DNA of 6,386 nucleotides from assembly GCA_027622795.1 (NCBI GenBank), contig JAQBZA010000196.1, positions 1 to 6,386 on the forward strand, read 5' to 3'. The notes under the pieces are model-generated. The model searched no databases and was not told the origin of the DNA. It saw nothing but the letters and a program-made list of their open reading frames with translations. Made by a program: the position numbers and the translations under genes. Positions 1 to 4,548 of this stretch are shown here, in pieces. This DNA is from Planctomycetota bacterium. Its GTDB lineage: Bacteria; Planctomycetota; Planctomycetia; Pirellulales; UBA1268. Position 1 is the first letter of the stretch. Every line of letters begins with the position of its first letter.

Positions 1-189
1 AGGCGGGAGCAACCGGCTCACGAGTCGCTCAGCAGTAGGGCAACGCTTGTGGAAGTGCCATTGACCGGGCAATCCTTTCACGAACAGGAATGCGAAAAGA
101 GCTATGAGCGTCGCGGTCATCGCGCGAGATGCCTTTCGCTGGATGGGGATTGCGGGAGTCAGGTCTTGCGTGTGCGTCATTGGCGTCAT
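1..189 (-). CDS. Partial short membrane protein ORF, cassette 7
   Basis: An open frame starts with ATG at 189 and runs without a stop to the window edge (63 codons). It is not a recognised family. The visible product begins MTPMTHTQDL; a hydrophobic stretch from about residue 26 to 39 (TLIALFAFLFVKGL) could be one membrane helix, followed by a His- and Arg-containing tail. An AGGGG element lies about 6 bases before the ATG. The start is 37 bases inside the cassette that begins at 226, a normal leader length for the cassettes here, and it has the same orientation as all other cassette genes. No family match supports it, so it may be a chance frame. Its own attC should lie further left. Confidence 0.4.
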   Translation of the reverse strand, partial: MTPMTHTQDLTPAIPIQRKASRAMTATLIALFAFLFVKGLPGQWHFHKRCPTAERLVSRLLPP

Positions 190-220
190 GCCACCCCTGC
201 TCTGGCTCTGGTATCCCGTG

Positions 221-312
221 GCAGAACGCTACGGTTCAGCGGGCGGCGGCGAACGACTTAGCCATTGCCAAAGCGGCGACCACCGCCGCTCCGTTGCAAC
301 CGATAGTTCTGC
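221..312 (-). repeat. attC site of cassette 6 (TIGR03067 cassette)
   Basis: Outer boxes are GCAGAAC (221-227 on plus) and GTTCTGC (306-312). Inside them GGTTCAGCGGGCGGCGG (228-244 region) pairs with the arm around 284-301, leaving T290 and C297 as unpaired extra bases and one G-T wobble. The extra bases are seven positions apart, as in the other five sites. The gene in the cassette ends at 313, so its stop codon directly abuts this site. The opening box differs at one position from the complement of the cassette's own first bases. Confidence 0.82.
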
Positions 313-780
313 TCAGTTCTTCTTCGATTCGACGGACGTGGCGTTCGGAAATTCAATCTTTGCGGCCGCCGACTTCCGAATCCACACGATTAGATAGGTA
401 CCATTTTCTTTTGTCGACTTGAATTCTGTTGGCCTCTTGCCATCGGGAATTGGATTCACGCACGTAAACATAGTGTCGCCCGAGACTGAGAAGATACCGT
501 GGAATGACTTGCCGCTATCTTCACCGTCGCCCTTCATGTCTACGTTGTATTGAGCAGGGTTCGCATCACGGATCTCCTTGATGTCGCCTAACTCACTGAG
601 CGTAGCGTTGCGAACGGTGTTGAATTTTCCGTCCTTGATAACGGCTTCAGATGGAGCTCCAAGCTGCTGTTCGCCGCCACGAATTCGCGAGACGGTGATC
701 CACTCCCCATCCATCTCACCCGCGTGCAAAAACGAACCGGTGACGAACAGTATCGCGATAGCAGTAAGACGTAGAATCAT
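313..780 (-). CDS. TIGR03067-type secreted protein, cassette 6
   Basis: This 155-residue protein has an N-terminal signal peptide (MILRLTAIAILFVTGSFLHA, likely cut before GEMDGEW) and should be exported. The mature part fits the TIGR03067 family: the opening 'DGEW.TVS' block, the 'IKDGKF' block, 'GIFSVSGDTMFTC' near residues 95-107, 'GKRPTEFKS' near 114-122, and a closing hydrophobic strand 'YLIVWI'. The family is expanded in planctomycetes and has no established biochemical role. ATG at 780 is preceded by a G-rich stretch (cGGGGGc) about 6 bases upstream, a modest ribosome-binding site. The start is 54 bases into the cassette, and the stop touches the attC site. I am sure of the family and do not assign a function. 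Confidence 0.87.
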   Translation of the reverse strand: MILRLTAIAILFVTGSFLHAGEMDGEWITVSRIRGGEQQLGAPSEAVIKDGKFNTVRNATLSELGDIKEIRDANPAQYNVDMKGDGEDSGKSFHGIFSVSGDTMFTCVNPIPDGKRPTEFKSTKENGTYLIVWIRKSAAAKIEFPNATSVESKKN

Positions 781-828
781 CAGATTGCCCCCGAGTGAAA
801 GTGTGAAAGGCGTAACTGTGGCTTAGTA

Positions 829-915
829 GCCGAACGGTGAAGCTCAGCAGCGGCGGAGTTGACTATTGTGGAGGAGCATGCCGCCCTCGCCGTCTGGTGG
901 AGCAACTGGTTCGGC
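829..915 (-). repeat. attC site of cassette 5 (immunity-protein cassette)
   Basis: Outer boxes GCCGAAC (829-835) and GTTCGGC (909-915) are perfect complements. The inner arm GCTCAGCAGCGGCGG (841-855) pairs with the arm ending at 903, with T893 and G900 extrahelical and one mismatch, the most diverged stem of the six. The opening box on the minus strand matches the complement of the cassette's own first seven bases (GTTCGGC at 1386-1380) at all seven positions. The last 17 or so codons of the immunity gene lie inside this site. Confidence 0.83.
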
Positions 916-1363
916 GTTTTTCCATGGCCGAGGCGACGAGTATCTTCAATCTTTTCGGCAGCTTAGCAAGTTGCCGAACCTGCTCGTCATTGCTCGCGCC
1001 ACCCGCGGCCGTTATGGCCTTCGCACCGTAGATCAACACGCCCAAGCTGTGATCTGCAGCGTGGGCCGTCGCCACCGCATGGCCAGCGGCTCGCGCGACC
1101 GCGACAGCCACCTCATGCGTACACTCGCGCGCAGCGGCATGCGCGGCGACCGCCGCACGCTGGGCGACGCCAGTCCTGACCTCACCTCGGGCCCACGCAC
1201 GGCCTACCTCGATGGCCTGTCGCAGCCGCACATCACTGCTATGACGCTCGAACAGCGGCAGCAGTTGTTCCGCGCAGTCAGCGGCCCAAGCGGCAAGAAG
1301 ACGGTGATCTGCCAGCGGCAAGAGGCCGCCGCGATGAGCAGCAACAAATCGAGTGTCACGCAT
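863..1363 (-). CDS. Imm-5-like putative immunity protein, cassette 5
   Basis: This 166-residue, Ala/Arg/His-rich protein resembles the Imm-5-like 'putative immunity protein' family. Recognisable blocks are the opening 'MRDTRFVAAHRGG' with 'LLAAWAADCAEQLLPLFE' (about residues 22-39), 'AIEVGRAWARGE' (about 50-61), 'AAVAAHAAARE' (about 69-79) and 'AARAAGHAVATAHAADHSLG'-like residues near 88-107. Such proteins are predicted to protect against a polymorphic or contact-delivered toxin, and the fold is all-helical; no mechanism is shown. ATG at 1363 has a strong AAGGGA six bases upstream and is only 23 bases inside the cassette. No toxin gene is adjacent, so it is an orphan immunity gene. The C-terminal tail, from about RRTSCSTRRRGR onward, is translated from the attC site and is probably not part of the conserved domain. 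Confidence 0.82.
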   Translation of the reverse strand: MRDTRFVAAHRGGLLPLADHRLLAAWAADCAEQLLPLFERHSSDVRLRQAIEVGRAWARGEVRTGVAQRAAVAAHAAARECTHEVAVAVARAAGHAVATAHAADHSLGVLIYGAKAITAAGGASNDEQVRQLAKLPKRLKILVASAMEKRRTSCSTRRRGRHAPPQ

Positions 1364-1379
1364 CTGCCGTCCCTTTACC

Positions 1380-1468
1380 GCCGAACGCTTGAGCTGATCA
1401 GCGGCGGACAGTCAGCCCATCCACGCCATTGGTCGTTGTCCGCCGTCTGATCCAGCGATTGGTTCGAC
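1380..1468 (-). repeat. attC site of cassette 4 (DGQNG-repeat cassette)
   Basis: Outer boxes are GCCGAAC (1380-1386) and GTTCGAC (1462-1468). The stem GCTGATCAGCGGCGG pairs with the arm at about 1440-1456, leaving T1446 and C1453 unpaired. The stem is nearly identical to that of the site at 1784-1872. The two outer boxes mismatch at one position within this site. The opening box (GTCGAAC on minus) is instead a perfect complement of the cassette's own start, GTTCGAC at 1790-1784. Confidence 0.86.
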
Positions 1469-1478
1469 AGGCAGCTCG

Positions 1479-1706
1479 CTACTTCTGGCCATCGCCATTC
1501 TGACCGTCGCCATTCTGGCCGTCGCCATTCTGACCGTCGCCATTCTGACCGTCGCCATTCTGACCGTCGCCATTCTGGCCGTCGCCATTCTGGCCATCCG
1601 CTGCGAGGGCTTGGACACAATCCACAAGCAGCAAGCTTGGGCTGACAGTGGAGAGGGAGCACGACAGCACTACGACGCGAAGCCTGGGGTAAAACGAGGC
1701 GATCAT
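1479..1706 (-). CDS. Small predicted secreted protein with DGQNG pentapeptide repeats, cassette 4
   Basis: This 75-residue ORF is not a known family. Residues 1-36 look like a long signal peptide: a basic start (MIASFYPRLR), a hydrophobic core with VVVLSC and LLLV, and an ALA-A cleavage-like motif. Then come seven exact DGQNG units and a final DGQK. Two facts select this frame among three overlapping minus-strand frames. A perfect AGGAGG lies five bases before ATG 1706. The base differences between repeat copies (GGT/GGC, GAT/GAC) are silent only in this frame and would swap Ser/Pro or Val/Ala in the other two. The tract is flexible and acidic, and calcium or surface binding is only a guess. 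The stop at 1479 lies ten bases before the attC. Confidence 0.68.
   Translation of the reverse strand: MIASFYPRLRVVVLSCSLSTVSPSLLLVDCVQALAADGQNGDGQNGDGQNGDGQNGDGQNGDGQNGDGQNGDGQK
1482..1598 (-). repeat. 15-bp tandem repeat, seven units plus partial, coding DGQNG
   Basis: Seven in-phase 15-bp units (1494-1598) with the plus-strand core CCATTCTGRCCGTCG are followed by a shortened eighth. Copies differ only at one G/A position and at the C/T of the flanking GAC/GAT codons. The period is a multiple of three, so changes in copy number keep the reading frame. Confidence 0.97.
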
Positions 1707-1711
1707 GAGAT

Positions 1712-1717
1712 CCTCCT
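1712..1717 (-). promoter_or_regulatory. Perfect Shine-Dalgarno AGGAGG
   Basis: AGGAGG on the minus strand is followed by five bases (ATCTC) and then ATG at 1706. It fixes the start and the frame of the DGQNG-repeat ORF against two competing frames in the same tract. Confidence 0.85.
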
Positions 1718-1783
1718 ATTTCGGGCTGGGTAAAGATCAACGCTGTACATGTGATGCCATTATCGGCGATACGCTACAAGTCC

Positions 1784-1872
1784 GTCGAACGGCAAAGCTG
1801 ATCAGCGGCGGGCCATCGGCTCAGCCGCACCGCTCGATTCTATCCGCCGTCTGATCCAGCGCCTGGTTCTGG
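1784..1872 (-). repeat. attC site of cassette 3 (RelE/ParE-type TA cassette)
   Basis: Outer boxes are GTCGAAC (1784-1790) and GTTCTGG (1866-1872). The 15-base arm GCTGATCAGCGGCGG pairs fully with the arm at about 1844-1860, with T1850 and C1857 as the only unpaired extra bases. The two outer boxes do not match each other beyond GAAC/GTTC. The opening box (CCAGAAC on minus) is a perfect complement of the cassette's own first bases at 2429-2423. Confidence 0.87.
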
Positions 1873-1880
1873 CTGCCCTG

Positions 1881-2171
1881 CTATGCGAGTCTCCGCCGAA
1901 TCCACAAAGGATCTCGGCGAGCATCGATGACCGCAACGACCACCAGCATGCCTTCGCTCAGTGTGTAGTAGATGCAAAAGGGAAACCGCTTCGACAGAGA
2001 CCGATGGTATCCCAGGGCGACTTCATGAATGCCGCCGTAATACGAAAGGGAATCGATATCGGCGATCAAGCAGCTACGGAAATAGTCGCCGAGCCCGGGC
2101 GACTGCCGCTCGTAAAACCAATAGCCCTCGGCGAGATCAGCCTCCGCATCGGAGGAAATGCTGACAATCAT
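1881..2171 (-). CDS. RelE/ParE-superfamily toxin, cassette 3
   Basis: This 96-residue protein has the RelE/ParE toxin layout. An N-terminal helical region carries 'AEADLAEGYWFYERQSPGLGDYF' features, and a C-terminal sheet carries 'SKRFPFCIYYTLSEGMLVVVAVIDARRDP' (about residues 60-88). The RFPF.IYY and DARRDP blocks are family hallmarks. RelE members cut mRNA at the ribosome and ParE members poison gyrase; the sequence alone does not decide between them. Its ATG at 2171 overlaps the stop of the upstream antitoxin gene by four bases (ATGA), so the pair should be translationally coupled. It ends nine bases before the cassette's attC. Confidence 0.9.
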   Translation of the reverse strand: MIVSISSDAEADLAEGYWFYERQSPGLGDYFRSCLIADIDSLSYYGGIHEVALGYHRSLSKRFPFCIYYTLSEGMLVVVAVIDARRDPLWIRRRLA

Positions 2172-2386
2172 CGCCCGAGCTGCATCAAGCGGGCCTTTGC
2201 GTCAGTCCATGCGGACACTGTTGCGCGCCCGTCCTCGAGCCGACGCCTACGATCCTCGAGAACTTCGCGGTGCCACTCAGGCGACTGCACATCACCGGGG
2301 TGAGCGCACAGGCTCTCCCAAACGCTTTCAAGGAGCCGCACCTTCTCGGCGACGGACATCGTTTCAATCGAGATATCAGTGGACAT
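2168..2386 (-). CDS. Addiction-module antitoxin (TIGR02574-like), cassette 3
   Basis: This 72-residue protein fits the small 'addiction module protein' antitoxins that pair with RelE/ParE toxins. Key blocks are 'MSVAEKVRLLESVWESL' (about residues 10-26, the typical 'S..EK..L.E.LW.SL' start) and 'SPEWHREVLEDRRRRLEDG' (about 35-53), followed by a short Trp-containing tail. It should neutralise the overlapping downstream toxin by direct binding. ATG at 2386 has GAGG five bases upstream and lies 42 bases into the cassette. The antitoxin-first order with an ATGA overlap is typical. These cassettes usually carry their own promoter, but I could not pick a convincing one in the 42-base leader. Confidence 0.88.
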   Translation of the reverse strand: MSTDISIETMSVAEKVRLLESVWESLCAHPGDVQSPEWHREVLEDRRRRLEDGRATVSAWTDAKARLMQLGR

Positions 2387-2422
2387 GCATGCCTCAACTT
2401 CAGGTTGCAGTATACCGGATTG

Positions 2423-2510
2423 CCAGAACGATGGCGATCAGCGGCTCGCGACCTTGGACGTTCCATCAGGGCCGACTTTATCGCGAGTCCGCTGCATCGC
2501 TTTGTTCTCC
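2423..2510 (-). repeat. attC site of cassette 2 (hicBA cassette)
   Basis: Outer boxes are CCAGAAC (2423-2429) and GTTCTCC (2504-2510). The arm CGATCAGCGGCTCGCGA pairs with the arm at 2480-2499, leaving T2488 and C2495 unpaired. The stem is identical to that of the site at 3002-3090, while the loops differ. The opening box (GGAGAAC on minus) is a perfect complement of the cassette's start GTTCTCC at 3008-3002. The hicA stop codon lies inside the site. Confidence 0.87.
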
Positions 2511-2711
2511 CTTTTCTTCAGACTCACCCGGAGCCGGAATCCCTAGGTCGCGGCAGATTTTCTTCACGAGGTTGTCGGGGATCTCACGATGTCGCGGCAC
2601 AGCCGACCGTTGATTGAGCGCCGGATTTCCCCACCACGAATGGTTGCCACCTTCGCGCACCAACTCGCAGCCATGATCCACCATATGGCGAACAACATCT
2701 CGCCGCTTCAC
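2478..2711 (-). CDS. hicA: HicA-family mRNA interferase toxin, cassette 2
   Basis: This 77-residue HicA-type toxin belongs to a family with a double-stranded-RNA-binding-like fold that cleaves mRNA during translation. 'MKRRDVVRHMVDHGCELVREGGNHSWW' spans the first helix and strand, with the expected active His in GGNHSWW (about residue 23). 'VPRHREIPDNLVKKICRDLGIP' (about 38-59) is the conserved C-terminal block. The start is GTG at 2711, whose GTGA overlaps the hicB stop by four bases. Choosing it keeps the full conserved N-terminus. The last eleven codons (ending DAADSR) are encoded by the attC site, so the tail is donated by the recombination site. All expected motifs are intact. Confidence 0.92.
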   Translation of the reverse strand: MKRRDVVRHMVDHGCELVREGGNHSWWGNPALNQRSAVPRHREIPDNLVKKICRDLGIPAPGESEEKGEQSDAADSR

Positions 2712-2923
2712 GGCTGCAGCGCCACTTCTTCAAATTGCTCGCCCGCCGCCTTTCGTGCATCTTCACGATTCATCTGGATGGCCTCGGCCAGGGCTTCGCG
2801 CAAGTTCGAAAGAAGCTCCTCTCGCGTCTCGCCCTGCGAGTTCACGCCAGGCACTTCCTCAACCCAGCCGATCCACCACCGACCGTCGCGCCGAATAACG
2901 GCTGTGTAAGGAGTCGCGGTCAT
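2708..2923 (-). CDS. hicB: HicB-family antitoxin, cassette 2
   Basis: This 71-residue short HicB is a partial-RNase-H-fold antitoxin that binds and blocks HicA. 'YTAVIRRDGRWWIGWVEEVPGVNSQGETREELLSNLREALAEAI' (about residues 6-49) carries the typical 'W.....PGV...G.T..E...NL.EAL' signature. No separate DNA-binding domain follows, so it is the short type and may regulate weakly or not at all. ATG at 2923 has GGAG six bases upstream, 84 bases into the cassette. The order is hicB then hicA, opposite to the commoner hicA-hicB order, with a four-base overlap. Confidence 0.92.
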   Translation of the reverse strand: MTATPYTAVIRRDGRWWIGWVEEVPGVNSQGETREELLSNLREALAEAIQMNREDARKAAGEQFEEVALQP

Positions 2924-3001
2924 TCAAGGCTCCAGTTGCAGGACTGAGAGGGACAATCGGACGCCGCTCCAGAATACCACACAGGGCATCACGGCCGTAC
3001 G

Positions 3002-3090
3002 GGAGAACGGCTCCGATCAGCGGCTCGCGGCCGCAGGGCTAGACACTCCGCTGGATTCTATCGCGAGTCCGCTGCATCGGTTGGTTCTCC
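3002..3090 (-). repeat. attC site of cassette 1 (GYF-domain cassette)
   Basis: GGAGAAC (3002-3008) and GTTCTCC (3084-3090) are perfect complements. The 16-base arm CGATCAGCGGCTCGCG (3014-3029) pairs completely with 3062-3079, leaving T3068 and C3075 as extra bases. A loop of about 32 bases lies between the arms. The spacers between box and stem are four bases on one side and five on the other, resembling the unpaired central spacer of attC sites. The opening box equals the complement of the bases that start this cassette at the attI junction (4326-4320). Confidence 0.89.
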
Positions 3091-3146
3091 TGCTAGGCGC
3101 AAGCGGGTTAGCTACTCGATTGCGGAGTGCGACTTGCGCTGCTGAT

Positions 3147-4229
3147 TCAAGAGTCAGTGCGGGATTGCTCGCCAACTTTTTGCGCAATCGCATCAAGTTT
3201 TGCAGGCATGGAGACGATCGCCGACACTATATCCAGGGATAGGTAGTAGAGAATAGTCAGGAGATAGGCGTAGAACGGAATCGCCGTTGCACCGATCAGT
3301 ACGCCGACCGTGGCTCCAGCGCGAAACCCTACAAACCCGGCCATTTCCTTGTCGACTCGCAGGATGCTGACAGCTGCCGCCGCGAGTTCATATGTTCCGT
3401 AGGCAATGGCTGCTACGAAAAATATCGGCGCGCAGCGCAGAAACAGCTTGACCAGAAATGTTAAGAAACCGACTGCATCCTCGCCTGCCTGGCAGTCTGG
3501 TTTCGTAAGGACCCGAATCTCACCAGGGTGTAGCGAAACGATCGCGACGAAACCTCCAACGCCTAATGCAGCGACCGCCCCGAGAGCAAGGTTGAGCGAT
3601 CCTACGGAGATAGACTGCCAAAGAAGCCAGCCAACACCGCCCAGCGTTCCAAAAAACGTTAGCACGAAGATGCAGTCTGGGACGGCGTATGAAGAAAGAA
3701 AACTAGCATTCGTCTGAATGGCAGCAGCGCTGGCATGCAAGAGCCTGTGGGCGGTGTACTGAATAACGATCATTGCGAATGCAGATGCCGTAAAAACACC
3801 CAAAGCAGAGAACTCGTTAGTCCGGATGGCGAGTATGAAACCTACGAGCACAGAAACCAAAGCCGCAGCATAAACCGCATAAACTCCGACTAACCCAGCT
3901 GAGCGAGAGATCGTTTCGGGCAATCCTGATGGACACGCATTGCGAGCAGCGCTCACGAGCGAATCGAAAGGATGCCAACCAGCGCCGGCGGCTTTGGGGG
4001 GAAGGGTAGGCCGCGGAGGTCTTTGAGCCGAAGGGGTTGTCGGCGCGGCATTCGTCGAGACACCAAACAATCCCTTCACGGACTTTGCCGGAATCCAGTT
4101 AGGCAGTCCGCTCTTCCAGATAAGTGTTTCAGGTCCTATTCCGCCTGAGGCAGCAAGTTGCCGGAGCGCAGTAGCACTGATGGGTCCTGTGCGTTGTTCA
4201 CCTTCCTGAAAGTACCACTCGTCTGCCAT
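3147..4229 (-). CDS. GYF_2 (DUF4339) domain multi-pass membrane protein, cassette 1
   Basis: This 360-residue protein has an N-terminal GYF_2 domain (about residues 3-56: W-Y, GP-I-----L------I----L-W--GL--W-PA), a domain thought to bind peptides. A Pro/Ala-rich linker follows (about 58-84), then a membrane region with about six helices near 112-135, 142-164, 183-207, 213-234, 253-284 and 303-335. The C-terminal tail is short and charged. No enzymatic motif is visible. The layout of a cytoplasmic adaptor domain on a membrane anchor is common among planctomycete proteins of unknown role. ATG at 4229 has AAGGA six bases upstream and sits 96 bases into the first cassette, next to attI, the position normally best expressed. 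It is the largest cassette (about 1.3 kb). Confidence 0.85.
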   Translation of the reverse strand: MADEWYFQEGEQRTGPISATALRQLAASGGIGPETLIWKSGLPNWIPAKSVKGLFGVSTNAAPTTPSAQRPPRPTLPPKAAGAGWHPFDSLVSAARNACPSGLPETISRSAGLVGVYAVYAAALVSVLVGFILAIRTNEFSALGVFTASAFAMIVIQYTAHRLLHASAAAIQTNASFLSSYAVPDCIFVLTFFGTLGGVGWLLWQSISVGSLNLALGAVAALGVGGFVAIVSLHPGEIRVLTKPDCQAGEDAVGFLTFLVKLFLRCAPIFFVAAIAYGTYELAAAAVSILRVDKEMAGFVGFRAGATVGVLIGATAIPFYAYLLTILYYLSLDIVSAIVSMPAKLDAIAQKVGEQSRTDS

Positions 4230-4331
4230 AGAAAATCCTTGCTTAGGCGTCGGGTTCAGCCCTGACGGGGGAGTGTACCCTACCGAACGTCCAAAGGGGG
4301 GAAGCTAGCCTGTTCCCCCGGAGAACTAGTG

Positions 4332-4337
4332 ATTATA
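4332..4337 (-). promoter_or_regulatory. Candidate -10 box of a cassette promoter (Pc)
   Basis: A perfect TATAAT on the minus strand lies five bases before the attI junction, so a start site would fall about at the first base of cassette 1. No convincing TTGACA-like -35 is found at 16-18 bases, and no TG extension precedes it. The position suits a promoter that drives the cassettes, but the evidence is one hexamer. Confidence 0.3.
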
Positions 4338-4492
4338 CGGACCGAGGTAACCGACTCCGGCCGCTGGATAATCCTCGGCGGCGTTTTGCAGATGGCGGCA
4401 GTAAGTTGTTGGGGGGCATTCGCTTCTGACCCGGAGCCGCCGATGATCGCGGGTTCTTACCGAGCGTTATCTGCTGGATAAACGCCGCGGCC

Positions 4493-4529
4493 AAGGGCAG
4501 CCTCGCAAGCCTGCGTCGCTGCCCTTTTT
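4493..4529 (+). terminator. Intrinsic-terminator-like hairpin, plus strand, downstream of intI
   Basis: A 9-bp perfect stem (AAGGGCAGC 4493-4501 with GCTGCCCTT 4518-4526) has an inner CGCA/TGCG stem and is followed by a run of five T. It would stop transcription on the plus strand, moving from the array towards intI. On the minus strand the T run is missing, so it is not a good terminator for intI itself. It could instead be a structural part of attI. Confidence 0.5.
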
Positions 4530-4548
4530 AGGCCCCGTCCCGAGGGCA

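Larger units (their letters stand above)
4320..4548 (-). other. attI region and attI/cassette-1 junction
   Basis: This non-coding stretch lies between the intI stop and the first cassette. On the minus strand the junction box is GTTCTCC at 4326-4320, matching the box at the far end of cassette 1 exactly. That places the insertion point between 4326 and 4325. A direct repeat TTATCCAGC occurs twice (4481-4473 and 4371-4363), and an inverted GTTACC-type element lies near 4355. These are candidate integrase-binding accessory sites by analogy with class 1 attI; this is inference. No gene is present here or in the 96-base leader to 4230. Confidence 0.6.

Noticed and set aside
1..60. Possible seventh attC at the left edge (CACGAGTCGCTCAGCAG)
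   Set aside because: There is a slight likeness to the attC arm but no GTTC box or pairing partner within the window.
331..350. GTTCGG inside the TIGR03067 gene as a further attC box
   Set aside because: No complementary stem or paired box lies around it; it is within the coding sequence.
104..397. Plus-strand ORFs at the left end
   Set aside because: They cross the attC at 221-312 and run antisense into the TIGR03067 gene; no domain is recognisable.
866..1450. Long plus-strand ORF of about 194 residues
   Set aside because: It lies antisense to the Imm-5-like gene and crosses an attC site; no recognisable family, whereas the minus strand has clear family blocks and a strong ribosome-binding site.
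1479..1735. Plus-strand frame reading a hydrophobic AILTV/AILAV repeat
   Set aside because: It is open but no usable start codon was found close upstream; it is the antisense of the DGQNG tract, so its hydrophobicity follows from the complement of Gly/Asp/Asn codons.
1375..1740. Minus-strand frames reading EWRRS/EWRRP and RMATV/RMATA repeats over the tandem repeat
   Set aside because: Differences between repeat copies are non-silent in these frames, and the perfect Shine-Dalgarno serves the DGQNG frame. Both frames also run into the attC site.
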